A stretch of DNA of 48,553 nt from Streptosporangiales bacterium (GTDB lineage Bacteria; Actinomycetota; Actinomycetes; Streptosporangiales; WHST01), in the NCBI GenBank assembly GCA_009379955.1, contig WHST01000036.1, positions 1 through 48,553 of the forward strand, in the 5' to 3' direction. The position numbers and the translations under genes are program-made. The number at the start of each line of letters is the position of its first letter. The first letter of the stretch is position 1. Positions 15,273 to 23,292 of the stretch are shown here, piece after piece. Below the pieces are notes generated by a model. That model saw only the letters and a list, made by a program, of their open reading frames with translations. It made no database searches and was not told where the DNA came from.

Positions 15273-16058
15273 ATGGATGACGTGCTGCGGCTCGACTCCG
15301 TGTCCGTCGTCAGGAACGGTGCGACCCTGCTCGACGAGCTCAGCTGGAGTATCCGCGAGGGAGAACGCTGGATCGTCCTCGGTCCCAACGGCGCGGGCAA
15401 GACGACGGCGATGCGCCTCGCGGCCGCCCAGCTGTTCCCCACGAGCGGCACCGTCGACATCCTCGGCGAGCGGATGGGCGCGGTCGACGTCTTCGAGCTG
15501 CGGCCGCGGATCGGCGTGACCAGCTCCGCCGTCGCCGAGCGCATCCCGCCGGGGGAGCGCGTCCGCGACATCGTCATGACCGCCTCGTACGCCGTCATCG
15601 GCCGCTGGCGCGAGCAGTACGACGGCGCCGACGAGGGCCGGGCGCTCGAGCTGCTGTGGCAGCTCGGCTGCGGGCACCTGGCCGACCGCACGTTCGGCAC
15701 CCTGTCCGAGGGCGAGCGCAAGCGGACGCAGATCGCCCGCGCACTGATGACCGATCCCGAGCTGCTGCTCCTCGACGAGCCCGCCGCCGGCCTCGACCTC
15801 GGTGCGCGCGAGGACCTCGTCCGGCGGCTGTCCGGGCTCGCCGCCGACCCGTACTCACCCGCGAGCGTCCTCATCACCCACCACGTCGAGGAGATCCCAC
15901 CCGCCTTCACCCACTGCCTGCTGCTGCGCGACGGCCGTTCCGTGGCGCAGGGGCCGATCGGGGAGGTCCTCACCGCGGAGTCGCTGTCGAAGTGCTTCGG
16001 GGTGTGGCTGCGGCTCGACCGGATCGACGACAGATGGGTCGCCCGAGGTGCGCCGTGA
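15273..16058 (+). CDS. Stand-alone ABC-type ATPase
   Basis: 261-residue single nucleotide-binding domain: Walker A GPNGAGKT near residue 38, Q-loop region GVTSSAVAERIPPG, signature LSEGERKRTQIARALM, Walker B LLLLDEPAAGLD and the H-loop in LITHHVEEIPPAF. The signature has Glu where LSGGQ has Gly. It resembles iron/molybdate-family ATPases of the YlmA/ModF sort. No permease or binding protein lies beside it, so either the permease is elsewhere or it works without one. The ATG at 15273 follows GAGGAGG. The next gene has its own -10 box and is probably a separate unit. Confidence 0.85.
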   Translation: MDDVLRLDSVSVVRNGATLLDELSWSIREGERWIVLGPNGAGKTTAMRLAAAQLFPTSGTVDILGERMGAVDVFELRPRIGVTSSAVAERIPPGERVRDIVMTASYAVIGRWREQYDGADEGRALELLWQLGCGHLADRTFGTLSEGERKRTQIARALMTDPELLLLDEPAAGLDLGAREDLVRRLSGLAADPYSPASVLITHHVEEIPPAFTHCLLLRDGRSVAQGPIGEVLTAESLSKCFGVWLRLDRIDDRWVARGAP

Positions 16059-16093
16059 CCAGTCCGTTGTCCCCTGTGAGGGTCGGATCCGCG

Positions 16094-16099
16094 TAGGCT
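16094..16099 (+). promoter_or_regulatory. -10 box of the nfeD-SPFH-TSUP operon, leaderless type
   Basis: TAGGCT, six bases (GCAGGT), then the GTG start at 16106. Confidence 0.45.
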
Positions 16100-16105
16100 G
16101 CAGGT

Positions 16106-16558
16106 GTGAACTTCGACGCCTGGGTGTGGTGGCTGATCATCGCTGCCGCCCTCGGCATCCTCGAGGCGGTCACCCCGGTTCTCGTATTCGGCATGCTCGC
16201 GGTCGCGGCGGTGGCCGGCATGGTCCTGGCACTCGTCGGACTGCCCGTCGGCCTGCAGATCCTCGGGTTCTGCGTGGCGGCGATCGCGACGCTCGGTGTC
16301 GTCAGGCCGATCGTCAGGAAGTACTCGCGGTCGCGTCCAGGTGAGCGCTCCGGCGTCGCCAGGCTGGTCGGGCAGGACGCCCTGGTCCTCGAACGCGTCG
16401 ACGCCCACGACGGACGGGTCAAGGTCGGCGGTGAGGTCTGGTCGGCGCGGGCGTACGACCCGAGTCTGGTGCTGGAGGCGGGCTCCATGGTGCAGGTGAT
16501 CGAGATCGACGGCGCGACCGCGCTCGTCTACGGCACGGGAACGGAGCTCGAGCAGTGA
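16106..16558 (+). CDS. NfeD-family membrane protein
   Basis: 150-residue short-type NfeD. Hydrophobic segments at about residues 6-25 (WWLIIAAALGILEAVTPVLV), 30-48 and 50-68 form the membrane part. Residues about 85-150 form the soluble OB-fold of NfeD with VGQDALVLERVDAHDGRVKV and VIEIDGATALVYG. NfeD proteins partner with SPFH/stomatin proteins in membrane microdomains, and the next gene, overlapping by GTGA, is exactly such a protein. Confidence 0.9.
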   Translation: MNFDAWVWWLIIAAALGILEAVTPVLVFGMLAVAAVAGMVLALVGLPVGLQILGFCVAAIATLGVVRPIVRKYSRSRPGERSGVARLVGQDALVLERVDAHDGRVKVGGEVWSARAYDPSLVLEAGSMVQVIEIDGATALVYGTGTELEQ

Positions 16559-17652
16559 CCGCAGAAATCATCGCGATCATCGTGGTGGCGCTGGTCGTCA
16601 TCGTCACCCTGGCGCGGACGGTACGGATCATCCCGCAGCAGCGCGCTGGTGTCGTCGAGCGGCTCGGCAAGTACAACCGCACGCTCGAGGCCGGGCCACG
16701 GCTGATGATCCCGTTCTTCGAACGGATCAGGACCATGGCCGACCTGCGCGAGCAGGTGGTGCCGTTCCCGCCGCAGCCGGTCATCACCCAGGACAGCCTG
16801 AGCGTGAACGTCGACACGGTCGTCTACTACACCGTCACCAACGCGCGCGATGCGACGTACGAGATCGCCAACTTCATCCAGGGCATCGAGCAGCTCACCA
16901 TCACGACGCTGCGCAACGTCATCGGCTCGATGGACCTCGAGCGCACGCTGACCTCGCGCGAGGAGATCAACAACGCGCTGCGCGGCGTCCTCGACGAGGC
17001 GACCGGCAGGTGGGGCGTCCGGGTCAACCGGGTCGAGCTGCGCGCGATCGACCCGCCGCCGACCATCAAGGACGCGATGGAGAAGGCGATGCGCGCCGAC
17101 CGCGACAAGCGCGCCGCCATCCTCAACGCCGAAGGCACCAAGCAGTCCCAGATCCTGACCGCCGAGGGTGACCAGCAGTCGGCCATCCTCCGTGCCCGCG
17201 GTGAGGCGGAGGCCACGGTGACCCGCGCCGAGGGCGAGGCACGGGGACAGGCCCTGCGCGCCAAGGGCGAGGCGCAGGCGATCGAGACCGTGTTCGAGGC
17301 GATCCACGAGGGCGACCCGGACTCCAAGCTGCTGTCGTACCAGTACCTCCAGATGCTGCCGAAGCTCGCCCAGGGCGACGCGAACAAGTTGTGGATCGTG
17401 CCGAGCGAGCTGAGCAAGGCGCTCGAGGGCCTCGGTGGCGTCGTGGGCGCGTTGACCGGTGAGACCGACGAGGAGAAGGCGACCGCCGCCGACCGTTCGG
17501 CGAAGAAGGACGCGCGGGTGGCCGAACGCAAGCGCCAACGCGCGACCGGTGCCGAGCTCGCCCAGGCCATCGAGCAGCTCGGTGCCCCCGCCGTCGGTCC
17601 GGTGGCCGGTGACGTCGCGCGCCGGCCGGACGACGCCTCAAGCTCGGAGTGA
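16555..17652 (+). CDS. SPFH / band 7 (stomatin-like) membrane protein
   Basis: 365 residues. One N-terminal TM anchor (IIAIIVVALVVIVTLARTV) is followed by the SPFH domain: VRIIPQQRAGVVERLGKYNR, LEAGPRLMIPFFERI, DSLSVNVDTVVYYTV and WGVRVNRVELRAI. A long alanine/glutamate/arginine coiled coil (about residues 175-245, RAEGEARGQALRAKGEAQAI) is typical of paraslipins/QmcA. These proteins oligomerise on membranes and guard proteases or organise domains. It is coupled on both sides by GTGA overlaps to NfeD and a TSUP permease, so one operon makes all three. Confidence 0.92.
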   Translation: MTAEIIAIIVVALVVIVTLARTVRIIPQQRAGVVERLGKYNRTLEAGPRLMIPFFERIRTMADLREQVVPFPPQPVITQDSLSVNVDTVVYYTVTNARDATYEIANFIQGIEQLTITTLRNVIGSMDLERTLTSREEINNALRGVLDEATGRWGVRVNRVELRAIDPPPTIKDAMEKAMRADRDKRAAILNAEGTKQSQILTAEGDQQSAILRARGEAEATVTRAEGEARGQALRAKGEAQAIETVFEAIHEGDPDSKLLSYQYLQMLPKLAQGDANKLWIVPSELSKALEGLGGVVGALTGETDEEKATAADRSAKKDARVAERKRQRATGAELAQAIEQLGAPAVGPVAGDVARRPDDASSSE

Positions 17653-18401
17653 CGCCCCTGGAGGGCGCGGCCATCCTCGGAGCGGGAATCGCGGCGGGCG
17701 GCATCAACACGATCGTCGGGTCGGGCTCGCTGGTGACGTTCCCGACGTTGCTCGCGCTCGGGTACCCGCCGGTCGTCGCCAACGTGTCCAACACCGTCGG
17801 CCTCGTCCTCGGTGGGGTGAGCGGCGCGATCGGCTACCGCAGGGAACTCGCCGGGCAGCGCCGGCGGATCATCGAGCTCGGCGTCGCCGCGGTCCTCGGC
17901 GGGATCACCGGAGCGGCCCTGCTGCTCCTGCTCCCCGAGTCGGCGTTCGGCGCGATCGTGCCCGCGCTGATCCTCGTGGGCGTCGTGCTGGTGATCCTGC
18001 AGCCGAGGATCAACGGGTGGCTGGCGAAACACCGCGAGGCGGACCACGACCGGGTGGTCCCGATGCTCATCGGCGCGTACCTCGCCTCGGTGTACGGCGG
18101 CTACTTCGGCGCCGCGCAGGGCGTGATCCTGATGGGCGTGCTCGGCATCTTCGTGCACGACCACATGCAGCGACTCAACGCCGCGAAGAACGTCACGACC
18201 ACGATCGTCAACCTCGTGGCGGCGATCGTCTTCATGATCGTGGCCGACGTCTCCTGGGCCGCGGCGGGACTGATCGCGGTCGGCTCGATCATCGGCGGCC
18301 AGCTGGGCGCGCGCGTCGGTCGCAGGCTGCCGCCCCTGGCCCTGCGCATCGTCATCGTCGTCGTGGGCCTGGCGGCGATCGCGAAGCTGCTCCTCGACTG
18401 A
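17649..18401 (+). CDS. TSUP (TauE/SafE) family membrane permease
   Basis: 250-residue polytopic protein with about eight hydrophobic segments. The TSUP signature is seen near the start, GGINTIVGSGSLVTFPTLLA then VVANVSNTVGLV, and is repeated in the second half as GGYFGAAQGVILMGVLGI and AAKNVTTTIVNL. The family exports or imports sulfur-containing or organic anions such as sulfite, sulfoacetate or taurine. The substrate is undefined here. Coupling to NfeD-SPFH is unusual for this family and may place it in an SPFH domain. It converges on glgC with a 4-bp gap. Confidence 0.88.
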   Translation: MTPLEGAAILGAGIAAGGINTIVGSGSLVTFPTLLALGYPPVVANVSNTVGLVLGGVSGAIGYRRELAGQRRRIIELGVAAVLGGITGAALLLLLPESAFGAIVPALILVGVVLVILQPRINGWLAKHREADHDRVVPMLIGAYLASVYGGYFGAAQGVILMGVLGIFVHDHMQRLNAAKNVTTTIVNLVAAIVFMIVADVSWAAAGLIAVGSIIGGQLGARVGRRLPPLALRIVIVVVGLAAIAKLLLD

Positions 18402-18405
18402 CAAG

Positions 18406-19641
18406 TCAGGGGGCGGGCACGTGCTGGCCCTTGCCCAGCACGACGACGCCGCCGGCCGACACGGTGAAGCCGCGGGCCTCGTCCTCCGCGCGGTCGACGC
18501 CGATTCGCACGCCCTCGGGCACCACGACGTTCTTGTCGAGGATCGCCCTGCGGATCACGGCATGCCGACCGATCTGGACGCCCTCCATGAGCACCGACTC
18601 GCTCACCTCGGCCCACGAGTTCACCCGGACGAGGGGGGACACGACGGACCGTTCGACATGGCCACCGGAGACGATCGCGCCGTGCGACACGATCGAGTCG
18701 ACCGCCATGCCGGTGCGGTCGGTGGCGCTGAAGACGAACTTCGCGGGCGGGTAGGGCGGGTTCCCCGTGAGGATCGGCCAGTCGTGGTTGTAGAGGTTGA
18801 AGAGCGGGTTGACCGAGACGAGGTCCATGTTGGCCTCGTAGAACGAGTCGAGCGTCCCGACGTCGCGCCAGTAGCCGGACTCGCGGTCGGTCGCACCGGG
18901 CACGACGTTGCGTGCGAAGTCGTACACGTGCGCGTCGCCCGACTCGACGAACGCCGGGATGATGTCGCCGCCGAGGTCGTGCCTGCTGTCCCTGTCCTGG
19001 GTGTCCGCGGTGACGGCCTGCACCAGGGCCTCGGTGGTGAAGACGTAGTTGCCCATCGACGCGTAGATCTGGTCGGGGGCGTCCGGCAGGCCGACGGCGT
19101 CGGTGGGCTTCTCCCGGAACGACGTGATGCGGCCGGACCCGGCGTCGGCCTCGATGACGCCGAACTGGTCGGCCTCGGCGAGCGGCTGGCGGATCGCCGC
19201 CACCGTGACCCCGGCGCCGCTCGCGATGTGCTCGTCGAGCATCTGGCGCGGATCCATCCGGTAGACGTGGTCGGCGCCGAAGACGATGACGTAGTCGGGA
19301 CGCTCGTCGCTGATCAGGTTGAAGTTCTGGTAGATCGCGTCGGCGGAGCCGAGGAACCACCGCGGTCCGACGCGCTGTTGCGCGGGCACGGGCGAGACGT
19401 AGTTGCCGAGCAACGACGACATGCGCCACGTCAACGTGATGTGGCGGTCGAGGCTGTGGTTCTTGTACTGGGTGAGCACGACGATGTGCAAGAACCCGGC
19501 GTTCGCGAGGTTCGACAGGACGAAGTCGACGAGGCGGTACATGCCGCCGAACGGGACTGCGGGCTTGGCCCGGTCGGCCGTGAGCGGGAGGAGGCGGTTG
19601 CCTGCGCCGCCGGCGAGGACCATCGACAAGACCTTGGCCAT
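18406..19641 (-). CDS. glgC: Glucose-1-phosphate adenylyltransferase
   Basis: 411 residues. It makes ADP-glucose from glucose-1-phosphate and ATP, the donor for glycogen and maltosyl-phosphate synthesis. The nucleotidyl motif [20 protein letters not shown] at the N-terminus includes the catalytic/regulatory arginine and lysine; [11 protein letters not shown], the ADP-glucose motif [19 protein letters not shown] and the sugar-binding FREKP are present, and the C-terminal left-handed helix ([20 protein letters not shown]) is complete. The ATG at 19641 is preferred because TAGGGT lies 7 nt upstream, predicting a leaderless transcript; a GTG 9 nt earlier is possible. It is divergent from glgA across 56 bp. 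Confidence 0.95.
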   Translation of the reverse strand: MAKVLSMVLAGGAGNRLLPLTADRAKPAVPFGGMYRLVDFVLSNLANAGFLHIVVLTQYKNHSLDRHITLTWRMSSLLGNYVSPVPAQQRVGPRWFLGSADAIYQNFNLISDERPDYVIVFGADHVYRMDPRQMLDEHIASGAGVTVAAIRQPLAEADQFGVIEADAGSGRITSFREKPTDAVGLPDAPDQIYASMGNYVFTTEALVQAVTADTQDRDSRHDLGGDIIPAFVESGDAHVYDFARNVVPGATDRESGYWRDVGTLDSFYEANMDLVSVNPLFNLYNHDWPILTGNPPYPPAKFVFSATDRTGMAVDSIVSHGAIVSGGHVERSVVSPLVRVNSWAEVSESVLMEGVQIGRHAVIRRAILDKNVVVPEGVRIGVDRAEDEARGFTVSAGGVVVLGKGQHVPAP

Positions 19642-19648
19642 GCCGCAC

Positions 19649-19654
19649 ACCCTA
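19649..19654 (-). promoter_or_regulatory. -10 box of glgC, leaderless type
   Basis: TAGGGT on the minus strand, seven bases, then ATG at 19641. It lies in the 56-bp divergent glgC/glgA region. Confidence 0.5.
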
Positions 19655-19684
19655 GTTTCCGCGGTGCGGTCTCGCGCAGGCGAG

Positions 19685-19690
19685 TACGCT
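19685..19690 (+). promoter_or_regulatory. -10 box of glgA, leaderless type
   Basis: TACGCT, seven bases (CCGTGCC), then ATG at 19698. The glgC and glgA -10 boxes are about 31 bp apart on opposite strands, so the promoters share their upstream DNA. Confidence 0.5.
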
Positions 19691-19697
19691 CCGTGCC

Positions 19698-20900
19698 ATG
19701 ACGCTCCGAGTGGACCTCATGACGAGGGAGTACCCACCCGAGGTCTACGGCGGCGCGGGGGTGCACGTCGAGTACCTCGCGCGCGAGCTCGCGCGGCTGC
19801 CCGCCGCTCCCGACGTCCGGGTGCACTGCTTCGGCGCGGAACGCGACGCCGCGGGCGTGACCGCGTACCAGCCGTCCGCCGAGCTCGCCGACGCGAACGC
19901 CGCGCTGCGGGTCATGGGCGTCGACCTCGCGATGGGCGCCGGCGCCGAGGGCGCGGACGTCGTCCACAGCCACACGTGGTACGCCTCGCTCGGCGGCCAC
20001 GTCGCGAAGCTCCTGCACGGCGTGCCGCACGTCGTCACGACGCACAGCCTCGAGCCGCTGCGACCGTGGAAGGCCGAGCAGCTCGGCGGGGGATACGCGC
20101 TGTCGTCATGGTGCGAGCGCACCGCACTCGAGTCCGCGGACGCCGTGATCGCCGTGTCCGCGGGCATGCGTGCCGACGTGCTGCGCTGTTATCCGCGCGT
20201 CGAGCCCGACCGGGTCACCGTCGTGCACAACGGCATCGACACCGAGGAGTACGCACCGGACACCGGCATCGACGTGCTCGGTCGCCTGGGCATCGACCCC
20301 GACCGGCCGAGCGTGGTGTTCGTCGGCAGGATCACCAGGCAGAAGGGGCTGCCGTTCCTGCTGCGCGCCGCCCAGGGTCTCGACGGCGACGTCCAGCTCG
20401 TCGTGCTCGCGGGCGCACCCGACACCGCGGAGATCGGCGCCGAGGTCAGCGGCCTGGTCGCGAAGCTGCGCGCCGGCCGCGACGGCGTCGTGTGGGTCGA
20501 CCGGATGCTGCCGAAGAGCGACGTGATCCAGGTACTCAGCCACGCCACGGTGTTCTGCTGCCCGTCGGTGTACGAGCCGATGGGCATCGTCAACCTCGAG
20601 GCGATGGCCTGCGAGACGGCCGTCGTCGCGACCGCGACGGGCGGCATCCCCGAGGTCGTCGCCGACGGCGAGACCGGGCTCCTCGTGCCGATCGACCAGG
20701 CCGACGACGGCACGGGCACCCCGCGCGACCCCGACCGCTTCGTCGCCGACCTGCACGACGCCCTCGCCGCCGTCCTCGCCGACCCGTCGCGAGCGGTCGC
20801 GATGGGGGAGGCCGGCCGCCGCCGTGCGATCGAGACGTTCGGCTGGTCCGTCATCGCCGAACGCACCCGCGACGTCTACGCCTCGCTCGTGGGGGCGTGA
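19698..20900 (+). CDS. glgA: Glycosyltransferase GT4, actinobacterial GlgA/GlgM
   Basis: 400 residues, GT4 with two Rossmann domains. Seen: [20 protein letters not shown] with the donor-loop glycines, [23 protein letters not shown], the C-terminal domain entrance [19 protein letters not shown], and the EX7E-type motif [19 protein letters not shown]. In actinobacteria this protein uses ADP-glucose to make maltose-1-phosphate (GlgM) or extend glycogen; both names are used for it. The neighbour glgC supplies ADP-glucose. The last codons overlap the start of a 24-codon upstream ORF for the ABC-F gene by GTGA. Confidence 0.93.
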   Translation: MTLRVDLMTREYPPEVYGGAGVHVEYLARELARLPAAPDVRVHCFGAERDAAGVTAYQPSAELADANAALRVMGVDLAMGAGAEGADVVHSHTWYASLGGHVAKLLHGVPHVVTTHSLEPLRPWKAEQLGGGYALSSWCERTALESADAVIAVSAGMRADVLRCYPRVEPDRVTVVHNGIDTEEYAPDTGIDVLGRLGIDPDRPSVVFVGRITRQKGLPFLLRAAQGLDGDVQLVVLAGAPDTAEIGAEVSGLVAKLRAGRDGVVWVDRMLPKSDVIQVLSHATVFCCPSVYEPMGIVNLEAMACETAVVATATGGIPEVVADGETGLLVPIDQADDGTGTPRDPDRFVADLHDALAAVLADPSRAVAMGEAGRRRAIETFGWSVIAERTRDVYASLVGA

Positions 20901-20971
20901 CGACGCGGTCGGCGAATCCGGTTTGCCACTCGCGGTGGTCGCCTGGCATGCTCGACGACGTGGAGAGCTGA
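20897..20971 (+). CDS. 24-codon upstream ORF (candidate leader peptide) before the ABC-F gene
   Basis: GTG at 20897 overlaps the glgA stop by four bases, and the frame ends TGA at 20969-20971. It reads [20 protein letters not shown] then DVES. An internal ATG at 20948 gives a seven-residue version, MLDDVES. The stop codon overlaps the first arm of the stem at 20970-21032, the geometry expected if ribosome stalling or termination here alters that stem. It could be an accidental short frame; it is not known from any family. Confidence 0.35.
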   Translation: MTTRSANPVCHSRWSPGMLDDVES

Positions 20972-21032
20972 GCACCGATCGTCCCGCGTCCGCGGCCATG
21001 CCCGGCGGGTCATCTCGTCCCGAACGGTGCTC
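20970..21032 (+). promoter_or_regulatory. Stem-loop sequestering the ABC-F translation start
   Basis: GAGCACCGATCG at 20970-20981 pairs with CGAACGGTGCTC at 21021-21032: 11 of 12 positions pair, with one A-A mismatch. The 39-nt loop can form an inner stem between CCCGC (20983-20987) and GCGGG (21005-21009). The right arm ends 2 nt before the ATG at 21035, so the folded RNA would cover the ribosome-loading site. This is a candidate attenuator; a terminator for glgA is the alternative, but no U-run follows. Confidence 0.5.
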
Positions 21033-21034
21033 CC

Positions 21035-22657
21035 ATGTCTTCCCCTTCCGCGTCCGTGCGTGCCGCCGGACTCCTCATGTCGTACGGCGACCGCCGCGTC
21101 GTGGACCTGCGCGAGCTCGTCGCCGGTGCCGGTGAGCGGCTCGGCGTGGTCGGCGAGAACGGCTCGGGCAAGTCGACCCTGCTGCGGATACTCGCCGGGC
21201 AGGAGGAGCCGGACGCCGGCACCGTCACCGTCCACGGCGCCGTCGGACACCTGCCGCAGCAGATCGACCTGGCGCCTGGCCGCACCGTTCGCGACCTGAT
21301 CGAGGACGCGCTGCGCGACCTGCGCGGGGTCGAGGAACGGCTGCGCGTGCTGGGTGACCGGCTGGCGTCCGACCCGGGCGACGGCGTGCTCGACGCGTAC
21401 GCCGAGGCGCTCGCCGAGGCGGAGAACCGCGAGGTGTGGTCGGCCGACACGCGCGTCGAGGCTGCGTTCGCCGGGCTCGGCGTCGGCGACCTCGACCGTG
21501 ACCGCGCACTCGGCACACTGTCGGGCGGCCAGCGGTCGCGGCTCGCGCTCGGCGCGCTGCTGGTCCGGCGTCCCGAGGTACTGCTGCTCGACGAGCCGAC
21601 CAACCACCTGGACGACGCCGCGCTCGTGTACCTGGAGGAGGTGCTGACGGGCTGGCCGGGGGTGGTCGTCGCCGTGAGCCACGACCGGGCGTTCCTCGAC
21701 GCCGTGTGCACGTCGATCCTCGACGTCGACCCCGCACGCGACGGCGCGACGCGGTACGGCGGGCGCTATACCGACTACCTCGTGGCCAAGGCCGCGGAGC
21801 GTGCCAGGTGGGAGCAGGCGTTCGCGGAGTGGCAGGACGAGACGAACCGGCTGGAGCGCCTCGCCAGGGGCACGTCGCACCGTGTCGCACACAACCGCGG
21901 CCCGACGGACAACGACAAGTTCATCGTGAAGTTCAAGGGCGCGCGCGTCGACTCGGCCGTCCGGACGAGGGTGCGGGACGCCCAGCAGCGCCTCGAGGTA
22001 CTGCGCAGGGAGCGGGTACCGAAGCCGCCGAAGCCGCTGCGCTTCTCGCCACGCGAGGACCGGGGGACGAGCGAGGGAGTCGCCGTCTCCGTCCGCGACG
22101 TGGAGGTGCCGGGCCTGCTGGTGGTCGACGCGTTCGACGTCGCCCACGACACCAGGGTGCTTGTCACCGGGCCGAACGGCGCGGGCAAGTCGACGTTGCT
22201 CGCGCTGCTCGCCGGCGAGCTGGAGCCGGCGCGGGGTCGGGTGCTGACCCGCAAGGGGACACGGGTCGGTCGGCTGGCGCAGGACGTGCGGTGGAGCGAC
22301 CCGGGCCGCAGCGCCGCCGCGGCGTTCGCGGCGGGACGTCCGGGCGCGCCCGAGGAACACGTCTCCGCCCTGCTCGACGTCGGGTTGCTGCATCCCCGGG
22401 AGCTGCGGACGCCGGTGGGCCGGCTGTCGGTCGGCCAGCAGCGCCGGCTCGCGCTGGCGCGGCTGCTCGCTGACGACCCCGAGGTGCTGCTGCTCGACGA
22501 GCCGACCGACCACCTGTCGCTCGCCCTCGTCGAGGAGCTGGAGGACGCCGTCGGCCGGCGACGTGGTCCCGTCGTGCTCGTCAGCCACGACCGGTGGCTG
22601 CGCCGGCGCTGGACGGGCGACGCCGTCGAGATCGTCGGCGGACGCCTCAACGCATGA
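21035..22657 (+). CDS. ABC-F protein, two ATPase domains (ribosome-protection type)
   Basis: 540 residues, two nucleotide-binding domains and no membrane part, the ABC-F layout. Domain 1: Walker A GENGSGKST (residues 40-48), LSGGQRSRLALGALL, Walker B VLLLDEPTNHLDD. A charged linker (residues about 240-325, rich in Arg, Lys and Glu) corresponds to the P-site tRNA interaction motif. Domain 2: GPNGAGKST, LSVGQQRRLALARLL (Val replaces the first Gly) and LLLDEPTDHLS. ABC-F proteins bind the ribosomal E site; several actinobacterial members confer macrolide, lincosamide or pleuromutilin resistance, others regulate translation. The lack of a visible Shine-Dalgarno sequence and the strong leader stem favour induced expression, hence a resistance role, by inference. 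Confidence 0.88.
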   Translation: MSSPSASVRAAGLLMSYGDRRVVDLRELVAGAGERLGVVGENGSGKSTLLRILAGQEEPDAGTVTVHGAVGHLPQQIDLAPGRTVRDLIEDALRDLRGVEERLRVLGDRLASDPGDGVLDAYAEALAEAENREVWSADTRVEAAFAGLGVGDLDRDRALGTLSGGQRSRLALGALLVRRPEVLLLDEPTNHLDDAALVYLEEVLTGWPGVVVAVSHDRAFLDAVCTSILDVDPARDGATRYGGRYTDYLVAKAAERARWEQAFAEWQDETNRLERLARGTSHRVAHNRGPTDNDKFIVKFKGARVDSAVRTRVRDAQQRLEVLRRERVPKPPKPLRFSPREDRGTSEGVAVSVRDVEVPGLLVVDAFDVAHDTRVLVTGPNGAGKSTLLALLAGELEPARGRVLTRKGTRVGRLAQDVRWSDPGRSAAAAFAAGRPGAPEEHVSALLDVGLLHPRELRTPVGRLSVGQQRRLALARLLADDPEVLLLDEPTDHLSLALVEELEDAVGRRRGPVVLVSHDRWLRRRWTGDAVEIVGGRLNA

Positions 22658-22662
22658 TGCGA

Positions 22663-22678
22663 ACGATCGTGCCATACT
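22663..22678 (+). promoter_or_regulatory. Palindrome plus -10 box upstream of the TetR gene
   Basis: The 8-bp palindrome ACGATCGT (22663-22670) is followed at once by CATACT (22673-22678), a four-of-six -10 match, then six bases and the GTG at 22685. A repressor bound here would cover the core promoter, so self-regulation by the TetR protein is plausible. Confidence 0.35.
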
Positions 22679-22684
22679 GGAGCG

Positions 22685-23272
22685 GTGGACAAGGGCGCGC
22701 AGACCAGGCAGGCGATCGTCGGCACCGCCGTCGAGGTCGCGTACCAGGTCGGGCTCGGCGGCCTCACGATCGGCTCGCTCGCCGAGCGGCGCCAGATGTC
22801 GAAGAGCGGCCTGTTCGCCCACTTCCGCTCGAAGGAGGCCCTGCAGCTCGCGGTGCTCGGCCACGCGCGGGAGACGTTCACCGACCTGGTCGTCCGTCCC
22901 GCCCTGTCCGTCCCCCGAGGTGAGCGGCGGGTCCGCGAGCTGTTCGAGCGCTGGGTCGTCCTGGGCCGCGACCGGGTGCCCGGCGGATGCCTGTTCGTCA
23001 AGGCCGCCACGGAGTTCGACGACCAGCCGGGCCCATTGCGTGAGCAGCTGGCGCAGGACCACCGCGACCTGCTCGACGCGATCGCCCAGGTCAGTCGCAC
23101 GGCGGTGGCGTCGGGGGAGTTCCGCGCCGACCTCGACGTCGACCAGTTCGCGCACGACCTGTACGGCGTGATGCTCGTGTACTACCTGACCCTGCGGCTG
23201 CTCGACGACCCGGCGGCCGAGACGCGTACCCGGACGGCGTTCGAGGCCCTTCTGACCTCGTCCCACGCCTGA
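22685..23272 (+). CDS. TetR-family regulator
   Basis: 195 residues. The N-terminal helix-turn-helix is clear: QAIVGTAVEVAYQVGLGGLT, then IGSLAERRQMSKSGLFAHF and RSKEALQLAVLGHA. The C-terminal domain has the pattern RVPGGCLFVKAATEFDDQPG seen in the YfiR/TetR_C_16-like subgroup. It is followed after 20 bp by an alpha/beta hydrolase with its own AAGGAG site, which it most likely controls. The start is GTG at 22685 with no useful Shine-Dalgarno, consistent with a leaderless message from the CATACT box. Confidence 0.88.
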   Translation: MDKGAQTRQAIVGTAVEVAYQVGLGGLTIGSLAERRQMSKSGLFAHFRSKEALQLAVLGHARETFTDLVVRPALSVPRGERRVRELFERWVVLGRDRVPGGCLFVKAATEFDDQPGPLREQLAQDHRDLLDAIAQVSRTAVASGEFRADLDVDQFAHDLYGVMLVYYLTLRLLDDPAAETRTRTAFEALLTSSHA

Positions 23273-23292
23273 CCCTCACGAAGGAGAACCCG

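Noticed and set aside
15273-16058. Assigning the lone ABC ATPase to iron or molybdate uptake
   Set aside because: No permease or binding-protein gene lies beside it, so the substrate cannot be supported.
18406-19701. Plus-strand open frame across glgC
   Set aside because: It is the antisense shadow of glgC; its Val/Asp/Arg-rich composition shows no family motif.
20998-21135. Short frame from ATG 20998 overlapping the ABC-F start
   Set aside because: It is Arg-rich and out of frame with the ABC-F gene; the ATG lies inside the loop of the leader stem and has no ribosome site. The ABC-F gene explains this DNA.
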